The notes below the pieces were generated by a model, which was not told the origin of the DNA, ran no database searches, and saw nothing but the letters and a program-made list of their open reading frames with translations. From Porphyromonadaceae bacterium W3.11 (lineage in GTDB: Bacteria > Bacteroidota > Bacteroidia > Bacteroidales > Porphyromonadaceae), in NCBI GenBank assembly GCA_030434245.1, contig JAUISX010000004.1, forward strand, positions 354,158 through 418,157: a stretch of 64,000 nucleotides of DNA. The letters are read 5' to 3'. The first letter of the stretch is position 1. Every line of letters begins with the position of its first letter. Shown here in pieces: positions 8,122 through 17,648 of the stretch. The translations under genes and the position numbers were made by a program.

Positions 8122-10170
8122 ATGAAAGAATGTTCCCATAAAGGTTGTGCTTGCAATAATTCACCAAATAATTTTTGCAAAACTCACGACCATCACGATA
8201 AGTCAGAGGACACCCAACCCCACGAAGTTCATAGCCACAGCCATGAACACACTCATGGTGTTGATGACGGTGAGCATAAACATAGGATACTATATAGCGT
8301 ATTCGCGTCGGTATTACTACTCTTAACATTAATAGGTATAGAGTATTGGGCACCCTCATTACTTGCGACCGAATGGGTGAAGTTCGTAGCCTATTTCATC
8401 TCATTTTTACCAGTCGGGATACCCGTATTCCGTGAAGGGATAGAGATATATCAAGCAGAGAAGACTTTTTTTAATGAATGTACCTTGATGGTGATGGCTT
8501 CAATAGGTGCGTTTATTATTGGAGAATATCCAGAAGCGGTAGTGCTAATGATCCTATATAACGTAGGAGAATGGCTTCAAGGCTTAGCCGTCAATAATGC
8601 GAGGAGGAGCATATCAGACTTAGTCGATAGCCGCACCGAGAAAGTCATGCTCATCAAGGATGATGGCTCTACCCAAGAGGTCAATGCAGAAGAAGCACAT
8701 CCTGGAGATATTATCAGGATGAATACTGGCATGCGACTCTCATTGGATGGCGTACTACTGAGCAAAGATGGACTACTGGACGTATCGGCACTGACTGGAG
8801 AAAGCATTCCCAAGGAAGTCTCATCAGGAGATGAAGTGTTAGCAGGGAGCGTCGTGATGAGCAAACCGCTGGAGATGAAAGTCTCAAAGGAATATCGGGA
8901 CAGTACATTGGCTCGAATACTTGAGATGGCCGAAGCTGCAGCCGAAAGGAAGCCAACCACAGAAAAGTTCATTAGGCGTTTTGCGAAAATATACACGCCT
9001 ATAGTCACTGGTCTTGCTGCATTAGTTGTAGTTCTTCCGTGGGTATGGAGCCTGATTCATCCATCGTTCATATACCTATTTGATGATTGGCTATACAGAG
9101 GACTCGTCTTCTTAGTGACTTCATGTCCGTGTGCTCTAATTATCAGTGTACCACTCACTTACTTTTGCGGTATTGGGTCCGCCTCTAGGAGAGGCGTTCT
9201 ATTCAAGGGAGCTGTATTCCTCGAACGACTAAAAAAGATAACAGCTGTCGTATTCGATAAGACTGGCACCCTAACAGAGGGCAAGTTTGAGATAAAAGAG
9301 ATTTTACACTCTGCGGATATAAGCGAAGAAGAAGCGATTGCCCTCATCTCAGCCGTAGAGGCTCAGAGCACACACCCGATGGCCATTGCTATTACCAATT
9401 ATGCTTCGGAGAGGAACATTGCATCTGCTATAATCTCCGAGGTACACGAGCAGACGGGTATGGGACTAAATGCCCTCACAAATGATGGGAGTGAGCTATT
9501 AGTGGGCAGCGAACGATTAATGGCACAGGCAGGAGTAAATATTCCTGATCAGCTTCACCCAAAGGGGGCTAGTGCTGTTCTTCTAGCTAAGAACAATAAG
9601 GTCATCGCCACAGTTATCCTTCAGGATAGTATTAAAAATGAGAGTCAAGCAACCATTAAAGGACTTCGCAAGAGGGGTATATCAAAGATATTGATGCTCT
9701 CTGGAGATAAGCAAGACGTGGTAACATCTATAGGGTTACAACTAGGTATAGATGAAGTATATGGAGATCTACTCCCAGATAATAAGATGGAGAGAGTAGA
9801 TAAACTTATGAAGACCCACAGCGTCCTATTCGTAGGAGATGGGCTGAACGATGCTCCTGTAATGAATCTAGCTGACCTCGGAGCAGCGATGGGCGGAATA
9901 GGAAGTGATGCAACCATCGAAGCTGCTGATATGGTCATTCAAGGGGATAGCCCCTATAAGGTGGTAGAGTCAATGGACATAGCACATCGTACAGAACGAA
10001 TCGTCCGACAAAACATCATCTTCTCACTTGGCTTTAAATTTTTAGTCATGTTTTTAGCAACCATAGGTATTGCTTCGCTTACTCTAGCTATTATTGCAGA
10101 TGTAGGTGTAACCCTATTGGTTATTGCTAATGCACTAAGAGCGTTGAGGCTACCAGAGAAAAAGAGATAA
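8122..10170 (+). CDS. Zinc/cadmium/cobalt-type P1B ATPase with His-rich N-terminus
   Basis: A 682-residue inner-membrane metal exporter. The N-terminus lacks a CxxC HMA domain. Instead it has a Cys/His-rich tail (CSHKGCAC, HDHH, HSHSHEHTHG) over about the first 55 residues, typical of Zn2+ sensing or delivery. The core is complete: SCPCAL in the membrane at about 334-339 (CPC metal site), DKTGTLTEG with the phosphorylated Asp379, the THPMA HP motif, and GDGLNDAP near 572. The CPC motif together with the C-terminal IADVGVTLLVIANALR segment (Asp-Gly) matches the ZntA/CadA subgroup rather than copper pumps. It is followed 6 bp later by a Fur-family gene. Confidence 0.9.
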   Translation: MKECSHKGCACNNSPNNFCKTHDHHDKSEDTQPHEVHSHSHEHTHGVDDGEHKHRILYSVFASVLLLLTLIGIEYWAPSLLATEWVKFVAYFISFLPVGIPVFREGIEIYQAEKTFFNECTLMVMASIGAFIIGEYPEAVVLMILYNVGEWLQGLAVNNARRSISDLVDSRTEKVMLIKDDGSTQEVNAEEAHPGDIIRMNTGMRLSLDGVLLSKDGLLDVSALTGESIPKEVSSGDEVLAGSVVMSKPLEMKVSKEYRDSTLARILEMAEAAAERKPTTEKFIRRFAKIYTPIVTGLAALVVVLPWVWSLIHPSFIYLFDDWLYRGLVFLVTSCPCALIISVPLTYFCGIGSASRRGVLFKGAVFLERLKKITAVVFDKTGTLTEGKFEIKEILHSADISEEEAIALISAVEAQSTHPMAIAITNYASERNIASAIISEVHEQTGMGLNALTNDGSELLVGSERLMAQAGVNIPDQLHPKGASAVLLAKNNKVIATVILQDSIKNESQATIKGLRKRGISKILMLSGDKQDVVTSIGLQLGIDEVYGDLLPDNKMERVDKLMKTHSVLFVGDGLNDAPVMNLADLGAAMGGIGSDATIEAADMVIQGDSPYKVVESMDIAHRTERIVRQNIIFSLGFKFLVMFLATIGIASLTLAIIADVGVTLLVIANALRALRLPEKKR

Positions 10171-10176
10171 AGAGAA

Positions 10177-10611
10177 ATGATAAAAAATTTAGAAGATCGG
10201 TTAACTCAGTTTGGTGTTCGCACCACACCGGTAAGAGAGTTAATATATAATGCCATCGCTAATGCTGACACAGCTTACTCTCTAACAGATTTAGAGACTG
10301 AGCTTGAGACGGTAGATATGAGCAGTATATCGCGTAACCTCCGACTATTTCTGGATGTAGGATTGATACATCAAATCCAGGATGGGTCTGGGATAGCAAA
10401 GTATGCACTCACACAGCAGCAGGACGGAAGTCCTATCAAGAATCACGCACACTTTGTTTGTGTCTCATGCGAGAAAACGATCTGTCTGGATGAAACGTCC
10501 TTAGATATCAGTCAACTACCACTTCCGGAGGGTTTTTCAGCAAATGGCTTCAGCCTATTGCTCAAAGGGACCTGCCCGGAGTGTTCAAAAGAAGAAAATA
10601 GGAATAAATAA
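10177..10611 (+). CDS. Fur-family metalloregulator (Zur-like candidate)
   Basis: A 144-residue protein with the Fur fold. It has an N-terminal winged helix (FGVRTTPVRELIYNAI, then SSISRNLRLFLDVGLI) and a C-terminal dimerisation and metal-binding half with HAHFVCVSCEKTIC and CPECSKE, giving two CxxC structural zinc pairs. It begins 6 bp after the metal ATPase gene, so the two form an operon. That context suggests control of zinc or cadmium export or of zinc homeostasis. Which metal it senses cannot be read from sequence. Confidence 0.85.
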   Translation: MIKNLEDRLTQFGVRTTPVRELIYNAIANADTAYSLTDLETELETVDMSSISRNLRLFLDVGLIHQIQDGSGIAKYALTQQQDGSPIKNHAHFVCVSCEKTICLDETSLDISQLPLPEGFSANGFSLLLKGTCPECSKEENRNK

Positions 10612-10685
10612 TCCGATAGGACCTCATACTACTTTTTGGATATGGTCTATCGGAATCACTCAATAGCAAATTAGAGATTTATCGT

Positions 10686-10718
10686 GAAGGAGGTGGCTCG
10701 TTGTGAGTAGCCTCCTTC
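10686..10718 (+). terminator. Terminator after the metal ATPase-regulator operon
   Basis: GAAGGAGG pairs with CCTCCTTC, with an inner CTC/GAG pairing. It lies 75 bp past the regulator stop. The downstream tract TTCTTCCTT is only moderately T-rich. Confidence 0.65.
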
Positions 10719-10884
10719 TTCCTTATCAGAAATAAGAACGTAAAACCTATATATGATATATTAGAAAACAGATCTTCATGAATTGTAGTACCAATGCATC
10801 AGACTTAGTTTTACCCACAAAATCATCAAGACATCGATGGTCTAAAAGATTATGAAGTATTTCGTACAATAAGTTTTAATGCTT

Positions 10885-10917
10885 ATTGCTTTATTAATAT
10901 ACTTTTCGATATCTTTG
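10885..10917 (+). promoter_or_regulatory. Promoter of the cobalamin riboswitch operon
   Basis: The -7 element TATCTTTG lies at 10910-10917. A near-consensus -33 element (ATTG, 10885-10888) is 21 bp upstream. Transcription would begin just before the riboswitch. Confidence 0.6.
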
Positions 10918-10935
10918 CTTCGCGAATACAAAAGT

Positions 10936-11111
10936 TATGGTGTGATTTAAGGCTCTTTCTTGAGTTTTAGATCCTAAGGGAATCAGGTTAAAATCCTGGA
11001 CAGTACCCGCTGCTGTAAGTTCCAAAAAAAAAGCTCATCAAATTCTATTTATGCCACTGGATATGACTGGGAAGGCGTGATGAGTAGGAATAAGTCAGAA
11101 GACCTACCATA
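10936..11111 (+). ncRNA. Cobalamin riboswitch
   Basis: Hallmark segments occur in order: AAGGGAATCAGG with AAATCCTGGACAGTACCCGC and TGCTGTAAG (10976-11020), then GCCACTG at 11053-11059, the GGGAAGGCG segment, and the B12 box AGTCAGAAGACCTACC at 11093-11108. A closing stem can form between TATGGT (10936-10941) and ACCATA (11106-11111). Adenosylcobalamin binding represses downstream genes in this family. It precedes a surface lipoprotein and TonB receptor operon, which fits B12-repressed uptake. Confidence 0.95.
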
Positions 11112-11274
11112 TACTTTTTTGGGTGATTAGCTTCCGGGATGAGGAGCAACACTTTGGATACATCGGTGCACAGACCTATTTTACATAAATATTTCTGACA
11201 TTAGCTTCTTCGTGTTTCCAATAATCTCTTTCCCGGCTAACAACGATATTATACTTATTGGCAAAAAGAATAGA

Positions 11275-12423
11275 ATGGGAACAATTAGAAAATCACTGCT
11301 TATACTTTTCACGTTAGTATCATTATTGAGCTGTGATCGTATTCCTGAGTTACCATCTTTCAGTGGAGAAGAAGGAAACTCAGCAAAGATGATTGTCGTC
11401 AACGAAGGATTATTTACGACAAATACAGCAGCTCTTTCGGTGATTTATGAAGATGGGAAAACTTATTTTGACGTCTTTCGATGGGTCAATAACAGGCCAT
11501 TAGGTGATGTGGCTCAATCTATCACGGAAATCAACGGATACTACTTTGTGGCAATTAATAACTCTAAAAGAGTAGAAGTCCTTGATAAAAAGACCTTTAA
11601 GAGTGTTGGCTGTATCCGTTATAAAGAATCAGGGTCACCTCGATTCATCACGCCTATTAATGACTCTATCGCGATGGTTTCGGACTTGTACGGTCAGCTG
11701 GTTACGATCCGCACTAAACCTCCATATGAGGAGCTAGAGTATATCCGGCTTCCACTTAAATCTACAAGCATCGAAAAGATGGTTACAGTTGGGGGTAAAA
11801 TATTCGGAGCATACTTGAATAGAGGGTTAGCGATTCTGGACTGTGATGACTATAGTATCAGAAACATGCGACTAATGGAAGCTGTGGTCGTGGGAGAAGT
11901 TACAAAAACATGTAAAATGCAAGTAGATGCAAATAACTTATTATGGGTACTCACTACTCCACGATTACAAAAGGATCAGAAGAGCCTTACCCTCAACTGT
12001 ATCGACCCTGCCCTAGAGAAAGTCATCAATCGGGTGGAAATCCCTTATGTCAAGGAAGATATAAAAAAGGGAGATATCGTGGGGATGCCCAATTATAACA
12101 GGGTAGATATAAATCCAAAGAAGACAAAAATATACTTTAATCTGATGATTGCTACTCAAGACGGCACCGCAACGGATGCAGTACAAACGCTATTTACCCT
12201 CGACGTGAATAGCCTAAAGGTTGAAAAGTATATGGAACTACCTGGAGTAAGTATGATGTACGGCATGGGCGTATCACCAGAAGGCGAGGTGTGCATATGT
12301 GATTGCCTAGACTACACTGCACAAAGGGGTTACGTTAGGGTCTTCTCGCCAAGGACTACTGAAATAAAGAGTTATAAGGTGGGGGTCTATCCACGGATGA
12401 TTATTTTTCCTAAAGAGTCATGA
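11275..12423 (+). CDS. DUF5074/YncE-like beta-propeller lipoprotein, BtuG-like
   Basis: I choose the ATG at 11275 (MGTIRKSLLILFTLVSLLSC), which gives a lipoprotein signal ending at Cys20. The ATG at 11212 would add a non-signal extension. The 382-residue product has repeating beta-blade segments (VVNEGLFTTNTAALSVIYEDGK, GYYFVAINNSKRVEVLDKKT, VYPRMIIF) typical of DUF5074 propellers. In Bacteroides the surface protein BtuG, which captures B12 and hands it to BtuB, has this fold. It lies directly behind the cobalamin riboswitch and overlaps the TonB receptor by 4 bp (ATGA), so a role in B12 capture is likely. The specific equivalence to BtuG is inference. Confidence 0.8.
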   Translation: MGTIRKSLLILFTLVSLLSCDRIPELPSFSGEEGNSAKMIVVNEGLFTTNTAALSVIYEDGKTYFDVFRWVNNRPLGDVAQSITEINGYYFVAINNSKRVEVLDKKTFKSVGCIRYKESGSPRFITPINDSIAMVSDLYGQLVTIRTKPPYEELEYIRLPLKSTSIEKMVTVGGKIFGAYLNRGLAILDCDDYSIRNMRLMEAVVVGEVTKTCKMQVDANNLLWVLTTPRLQKDQKSLTLNCIDPALEKVINRVEIPYVKEDIKKGDIVGMPNYNRVDINPKKTKIYFNLMIATQDGTATDAVQTLFTLDVNSLKVEKYMELPGVSMMYGMGVSPEGEVCICDCLDYTAQRGYVRVFSPRTTEIKSYKVGVYPRMIIFPKES

Positions 12424-14480
12424 ATAATAATAAGTTAATCACAAGAGTTTTACTTCTAACTCTTATCATACAATTTGCCTGTTCGGCTTCTGCTCAGGAC
12501 AAGAAGGACGATAGAGTTGCATTCGAACTATCACTTGATACGCTATTCGTCACCGAAAAATATATAACAAAAGAGAAGTCTGTAAATATTGGGGCTAAGG
12601 TACAGGCAATAGCACCAGAGGTACTTCAGGTCTTTCAAAGTCGTAGCTTAGCTGACTTACTGACAGAACAGACATCCATCAATATCAAGAGTATGGGGTT
12701 AGGTGCTCTCGCTACTGCTTCCTTTAGAGGAGCGAGTCCTGCACAGACTAGAGTAAACTGGAACGGAGTAAATATCACGCCCGTAATGGCTGGGATATTT
12801 GACTTTTCTCAAATGCCGGTCTTCTTTGCAGACAAAGTATCACTAGTCTATGGTAGTAATGATGTGAAAAGTGGAACTGGAGCTGTGGGTGGGAGTGTTA
12901 ATCTCTTCAGTACTGCGATATGGGATGGTCAAACGGAATTCAACTTATCTGGAGAGTATGGTTCGTTCAATACCTATACAGCGAAAGGGTCGGCAAGATA
13001 TGGGACTAAAAACTTATCGATGAAGACTCGTGCCTACTTTCAGCACTCAGATAACGACTTTTCCTACATCAATAAAGTAACCTCCAACGAACATTTTAGA
13101 GAGAATAGAGTGGATTCTGAATACAGTATGTTTTCTGTAATGCAGGATGCTCACCTACGTATCACACCTTCATCGACCTTAACAAGTGCTATCTGGTATC
13201 AATATGGTGATAGGATGCTGCCTCAGCCATTAGGGGTAGAGGCTACTTCCCACGAAAAACAAAAAGAGCAGAACCTCAGAGCCTACAGTGGTTGGGATAA
13301 ATATTTTGACGACAAAGCTCAGCTATCACTTAAGCTTGCATACATATTTTATCAGCTTAGATACGATAAGTGGTACTCTACAACTCATTTTGACCCTATT
13401 GGCAATACCAACGCTAGCCATACCCTGCACGTGAGTGGTGACTACTCTCATCGATTGTCTGACGCAATACTATTGAATACGACACTCACATTTCAGCATG
13501 ATATGGCAAAAGCTGAAAGCTATAGAGACTTGGACCCAGATAAATATAACATTGACGACCTGGAATTTAAGATCCCTGAGCTTGAACCACCAGTTAAGAA
13601 ATATAGGAATATCCTTTCTTGGCATAATTCCATTAGGTGGCAAATAACAGACAAGTGGCTCACTGACTTGCGATTAATGCTCGAGACAAATGACTGGCGA
13701 AAGCCTGTATTTACCTATTCCCTAGGATTTATTGGAAGTGTTATCCCCAACGTGTTAAACCTTCGAGGTAGCGTAGCATACAACTATCGCTTTCCTAGCC
13801 TAAATGAACTTTATTGGCGTCCAGGTGGTAACCCCGACGTACTACCCGAGCGTGGCACCTCCTATGATGCGACCCTCTCCTTAAAGCTTCCGATAGGGAA
13901 GCGTTGGGAACTTGTTGCAGAAATAGCTCCCTACGTGATGTTAATAGATAACTGGATCTTATGGCTACCGACAGATGAGAGTGCAAAGGGGACTTCATCT
14001 CAAAACCAATGGTTATGGACCCCACAAAACAAGCGTGACGTGCTATCTACTGGTGTAGAAGCAATGGCTCGTCTTTCGTATTCAAAAGACGACTTCCGAG
14101 GTAATGTATCATTTAACTATGCCTACACGGACTCTCATACGCGAACCAAGCAGCATGAGGACGATGGCTCTCTACTAAAGCAGATTCCTTATGTGCCAAA
14201 GCAGAAATGGAATATTCGGCTGGCATTGGACTACAAACAGGTCTTCGTTAACTTTCAGACGACCTATGTGGGGGTTAGATTCATCACGACAGATCAATCC
14301 TACTTTACCTACCCGTATAATGTCTGTAACCTTCAGCTAGGATACACCTTTGCCCTTGGGGATGTGCTGCTTTCGCCGCAAATCAGAGTAGATAATCTAT
14401 TCAATACCTATTATGAGTCTACTCAATATTATCCTATGCCTAGGCGTAATTTACTCAGCTCGATAATAGTTAAATTCTAA
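12420..14480 (+). CDS. btuB: TonB-dependent outer-membrane receptor, cobalamin (BtuB-like)
   Basis: A 686-residue protein with a signal peptide (about 1-25, ending SASAQ). A plug domain follows, with the SLADLLTEQTSINIKSMG segment, TASFRGASPAQTRVNWNG and the VYGSNDVKSGTGAVGG end. The beta-barrel finishes in a terminal aromatic (SSIIVKF). No carboxypeptidase-like domain precedes the plug. The substrate is inferred from the riboswitch and the BtuG-like partner, since sequence alone cannot separate B12 from siderophore receptors. It is translationally coupled to the gene before it. Confidence 0.88.
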   Translation: MNNNKLITRVLLLTLIIQFACSASAQDKKDDRVAFELSLDTLFVTEKYITKEKSVNIGAKVQAIAPEVLQVFQSRSLADLLTEQTSINIKSMGLGALATASFRGASPAQTRVNWNGVNITPVMAGIFDFSQMPVFFADKVSLVYGSNDVKSGTGAVGGSVNLFSTAIWDGQTEFNLSGEYGSFNTYTAKGSARYGTKNLSMKTRAYFQHSDNDFSYINKVTSNEHFRENRVDSEYSMFSVMQDAHLRITPSSTLTSAIWYQYGDRMLPQPLGVEATSHEKQKEQNLRAYSGWDKYFDDKAQLSLKLAYIFYQLRYDKWYSTTHFDPIGNTNASHTLHVSGDYSHRLSDAILLNTTLTFQHDMAKAESYRDLDPDKYNIDDLEFKIPELEPPVKKYRNILSWHNSIRWQITDKWLTDLRLMLETNDWRKPVFTYSLGFIGSVIPNVLNLRGSVAYNYRFPSLNELYWRPGGNPDVLPERGTSYDATLSLKLPIGKRWELVAEIAPYVMLIDNWILWLPTDESAKGTSSQNQWLWTPQNKRDVLSTGVEAMARLSYSKDDFRGNVSFNYAYTDSHTRTKQHEDDGSLLKQIPYVPKQKWNIRLALDYKQVFVNFQTTYVGVRFITTDQSYFTYPYNVCNLQLGYTFALGDVLLSPQIRVDNLFNTYYESTQYYPMPRRNLLSSIIVKF

Positions 14481-14493
14481 ATTCATACAAAAT

Positions 14494-16044
14494 ATGAAGA
14501 AGAAAAATATACTTCTCTTAGTTATTTCCTTCCTTTTACTCACATTATCTGGATGTAAGAGTGAAGAGAAAAAAGAACTGCTCCAAGATGTAAAGATTTC
14601 AATGGAGGTGAAGATGCCTCAAAATCTTTCTGTCGAAGGGGTCAAAGGCTCAATCGCCTATTATTGGAATAAAGATCTTTTCCTGAATCTCGTTTTGACA
14701 CAAGAGGGAAAGAAGAAATCGATCTTGCTTTCTCCAGAAAGCATACCAGCAGAAGGCGATAGAGCCTATTTCCAAATTGATTTAGACCATAAAGCGTTTG
14801 ACTTCAAGAAACCGATAGAAATTCAGGGTGCCGTTGCGATCGAAAAGAGTGATCTGATACCAGTTGGGGGTGGCACTATAATAGCTCCAAAGGGGTTTGG
14901 GGGTCTCCTACCTTACGACCTTTTAGGAGAAATAAATCAACCGCTAGTACTCGAAAAAACATCCATTACCCCTAATCAAAAGGAGGAGGCATTATCAACC
15001 ATACTGAAACCTCAAGGTCAATTAATTTTCCTACAGCTTCATAATGCCTCGAAGGAATCTGTTACCCCTAAGACCATCACTTTTTCTTCAGACAAAGAGG
15101 TCTTTCCCAATGAGAAAAATTCATTTGTCACATCAATAGGAGAATTTGAAGGGACCCTTTCTGATACCTCTATAGAGTTTGAATTTCCTCAAATTGGTAA
15201 TGTGAGTCCTGACTGGACCCAGAATTATATCGTATGGATCCCTTCTAACAAGATAGAATCAGTAAGACTGAAAGTGGCACATGAGACAGAGGATAATGAG
15301 ACTATCCTGAATAACTCTGAAGAGCCAACTCCTCTAAGAAAGGATGGACTGCCGCTCATTTCTGTTAATCTTACTAATGAAGGTGGTATTGATGTCGGTG
15401 ATGATCCGAACGATGAAGATGCTGATACTTCCGAAGGTGGGGATCCTCACTTCAGCATGAATGATATTAAGTTCTGGGTAGGGGAAGGTGAAAATCGTGC
15501 GGCCTTAGTCATTGAATGGCATGATGATAAGCATCCAGATGCTCTAGTGTGGGGTTACCGTTGGGATGGAGAAAAAACAGGCATTGATATGATCAAAGCT
15601 ATTGTTGAAGCCGATCCTAGACTTAGTGTGGTTATAGGAAAGGCATTTGGAGGACTTAATGTTGTAGGCGGTATTGGGTATCAATTCAAGATCACCTCGC
15701 CTCGTGCATACGTCCTTTTAAATGGGGAAAAGTTAGCTAATAATGGTAATGGGACCACGTTCGTAGAGAGTGCTAAAGATTTTGATAAATACACCTTTAG
15801 TGATCCTCAAGGGCACTGGAAAAGTGGCTTTTACACGAAAGGGTATTGGGTTTATTATTCGAAAGATAACCGTTTGGATAGTTGGTCGTACTCTCAGGTT
15901 GTATTTGGACTTAGAGATTTAGAAGATGGCTGTTGGGATGGTTGGTCATTCCAAGACGGGATGGAGAGCTTTGAAGGCAGACCTTTAGGCGATAAATTCG
16001 TCCCAGCACCTCTACCTAGCGAGGTTAGTATAACAGAAAATTAA
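14494..16044 (+). CDS. Surface lipoprotein of the B12 locus, function unknown (possible BtuH-like role)
   Basis: A 516-residue lipoprotein (signal ending LSGC, Cys21). The N-terminal half is beta-rich with no recognised motif. After an acidic linker (DDPNDEDADTSEGGDPHF, about 305-325) comes a C-terminal domain with a conserved-looking ALVIEWHD...WGYRWDGEKTG core and IGYQF. I associate the WGYRWDG-type domain with Bacteroidota surface proteins near B12 transporters but cannot confirm a family name. Sitting 13 bp after the receptor in a riboswitch-controlled operon, it probably binds cobalamin or assists the receptor. BtuH of Bacteroides is a possible functional parallel. Confidence 0.65.
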   Translation: MKKKNILLLVISFLLLTLSGCKSEEKKELLQDVKISMEVKMPQNLSVEGVKGSIAYYWNKDLFLNLVLTQEGKKKSILLSPESIPAEGDRAYFQIDLDHKAFDFKKPIEIQGAVAIEKSDLIPVGGGTIIAPKGFGGLLPYDLLGEINQPLVLEKTSITPNQKEEALSTILKPQGQLIFLQLHNASKESVTPKTITFSSDKEVFPNEKNSFVTSIGEFEGTLSDTSIEFEFPQIGNVSPDWTQNYIVWIPSNKIESVRLKVAHETEDNETILNNSEEPTPLRKDGLPLISVNLTNEGGIDVGDDPNDEDADTSEGGDPHFSMNDIKFWVGEGENRAALVIEWHDDKHPDALVWGYRWDGEKTGIDMIKAIVEADPRLSVVIGKAFGGLNVVGGIGYQFKITSPRAYVLLNGEKLANNGNGTTFVESAKDFDKYTFSDPQGHWKSGFYTKGYWVYYSKDNRLDSWSYSQVVFGLRDLEDGCWDGWSFQDGMESFEGRPLGDKFVPAPLPSEVSITEN

Positions 16045-16070
16045 TTATAAACTTTGTAAAACGTAAAATC

Positions 16071-17558
16071 ATGAAGAAGAAAACATTTCAATGGAGTCTG
16101 ATATTAGGACTTCTTTTGAGTCTCTCCCTCTTTGGGTGTAGTTCTGATGATCGTATTAATGATCTAGAAAATGAACTCAACAAACTGAAAGAGCAGATTG
16201 ATGCGGACAAGGCGAAAGCCGAGAAAGAAAAACAGGAAACTGAAGCTAATAATCCATTTATCAAACTAGCTCTTGATAAGGATGAGATTGCTCTAAACTT
16301 TTATCCAGGTGAGCCCATAAAAGTAAAGGTTGATAGTAAGGGGCTTAAAGATATTGTAGGCATCTCGAGTAACCCAACGTGGACTGTTTCGTATGACGAT
16401 GCCAGCCAGATGTCGATCATCACAGCTCCTGTTAAATCTACTGCTGGTGCTAGTAATATTATCATCTCAGGTGTGAATGATAAGGGACAGGTATTCAGAG
16501 GAGTCATTGCATGTACTTTGAATGACTACAGCAGTCCTTACGGCACATTTATCCTAAATGAAGGAAGTGTATGGAGTACTCCATCAGAGATGGGATCACT
16601 TATTTATATCAATCCGAGGGAGGCAGCGACAGCTAATGTCTATAAAGGAATCAATGGTAGAGCGATAGGTTCATGTCCTCAAGATATGTTTTTGTACAAT
16701 GATAAATATTTCGTCATCTCACAGAATACGAACCCGAATACTGATGGTCGCTTGACTATTTTTGATGCAAATACTTTGGAAAAAAGAGGGTACTATTCAA
16801 CTGAGTTGAGTGAACTGAACAATCCGACTCACGTCGCAGTCGTGGATGACACTCATATATACATCCGTGACGAAAAGGGTATTTGGCTCTTTGATACAGC
16901 ATACTCTGCTAATAAGCTCACTCTTATCGAGGGAACAAAAGGTGCTCGTAAAAATGTGATGGCTGTTAGTCATAATAAGGTATTCTTTTCCAAGAATAAA
17001 GACCTTAAAGTCATTGATTCAAAAACGAATTCTATCGTATATGAACACAGTTTTGATGGTAAAATCTCTGGGATTATCAATGCTGATAAGGATCATATAT
17101 ATGTATCAAGTTATGAAAAAAATGTGGGCGTCATTCGTAAAATAAATACTGAGTCTTACGAAGTCGTTCAAGAGAATATGATTGGAGAAGAATATGAAGG
17201 GAAACTTCTACAGATGAGCTTCGCAGCTGCTCCTGGAATTTCTGCAAAGGGAGATACAATCTACTATAGTTCTCTTGGCCAAAAAATATATCGCCATATT
17301 TTCAGTACCAACTCTTCTAAGCTGATGGTAGATATCAAAGAGGAGTTGAATCCAGAGCACAAAGTAACATATAACACGGCTCAGGTTCATCCCGTTACAG
17401 GTCATGTCTACTTTAATACTCTTAAAGGCTTTGGACAAGACTATAAGACTAATACCATTTATCGCTTTGATATGACAGGCGACAAGGGCAAATTACTTAA
17501 TAGATGGGAAAACCTTTCTCGATTTCCTGCTGGAATCTTCTTTCCTCCAGCAAAGTAA
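16071..17558 (+). CDS. DUF5074 beta-propeller lipoprotein, second BtuG-like protein
   Basis: A 495-residue lipoprotein (signal ending FGC, Cys24). A short charged coiled coil of about 25-60 (LENELNKLKEQIDADKAKAE) may act as a stalk. An Ig-like segment follows (about 60-150), then a propeller of about seven blades starting at GTFILNEGSVWS and ending SRFPAGIFFPPAK. The blades share the DUF5074 pattern seen in the first gene of the operon. Two propeller lipoproteins in one B12 operon may capture different corrinoids, which is inference. It ends in a bidirectional terminator. Confidence 0.78.
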   Translation: MKKKTFQWSLILGLLLSLSLFGCSSDDRINDLENELNKLKEQIDADKAKAEKEKQETEANNPFIKLALDKDEIALNFYPGEPIKVKVDSKGLKDIVGISSNPTWTVSYDDASQMSIITAPVKSTAGASNIIISGVNDKGQVFRGVIACTLNDYSSPYGTFILNEGSVWSTPSEMGSLIYINPREAATANVYKGINGRAIGSCPQDMFLYNDKYFVISQNTNPNTDGRLTIFDANTLEKRGYYSTELSELNNPTHVAVVDDTHIYIRDEKGIWLFDTAYSANKLTLIEGTKGARKNVMAVSHNKVFFSKNKDLKVIDSKTNSIVYEHSFDGKISGIINADKDHIYVSSYEKNVGVIRKINTESYEVVQENMIGEEYEGKLLQMSFAAAPGISAKGDTIYYSSLGQKIYRHIFSTNSSKLMVDIKEELNPEHKVTYNTAQVHPVTGHVYFNTLKGFGQDYKTNTIYRFDMTGDKGKLLNRWENLSRFPAGIFFPPAK

Positions 17559-17587
17559 AATAGGTTATTACATCTAAGCTCAAAAAA

Positions 17588-17618
17588 AAGAAGGCTACTC
17601 GTGCTGAGTAGCCTTCTT
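17588..17618. terminator. Bidirectional terminator between the B12 operon and rsmH
   Basis: AAGAAGGCTACTC pairs with GAGTAGCCTTCTT around a 5-nt loop, with A-runs on the left and T-rich sequence on the right. It separates convergent transcripts. Confidence 0.9.
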
Positions 17619-17648
17619 ATGTATTTGTAGCTTTGTATGATTATCCGA

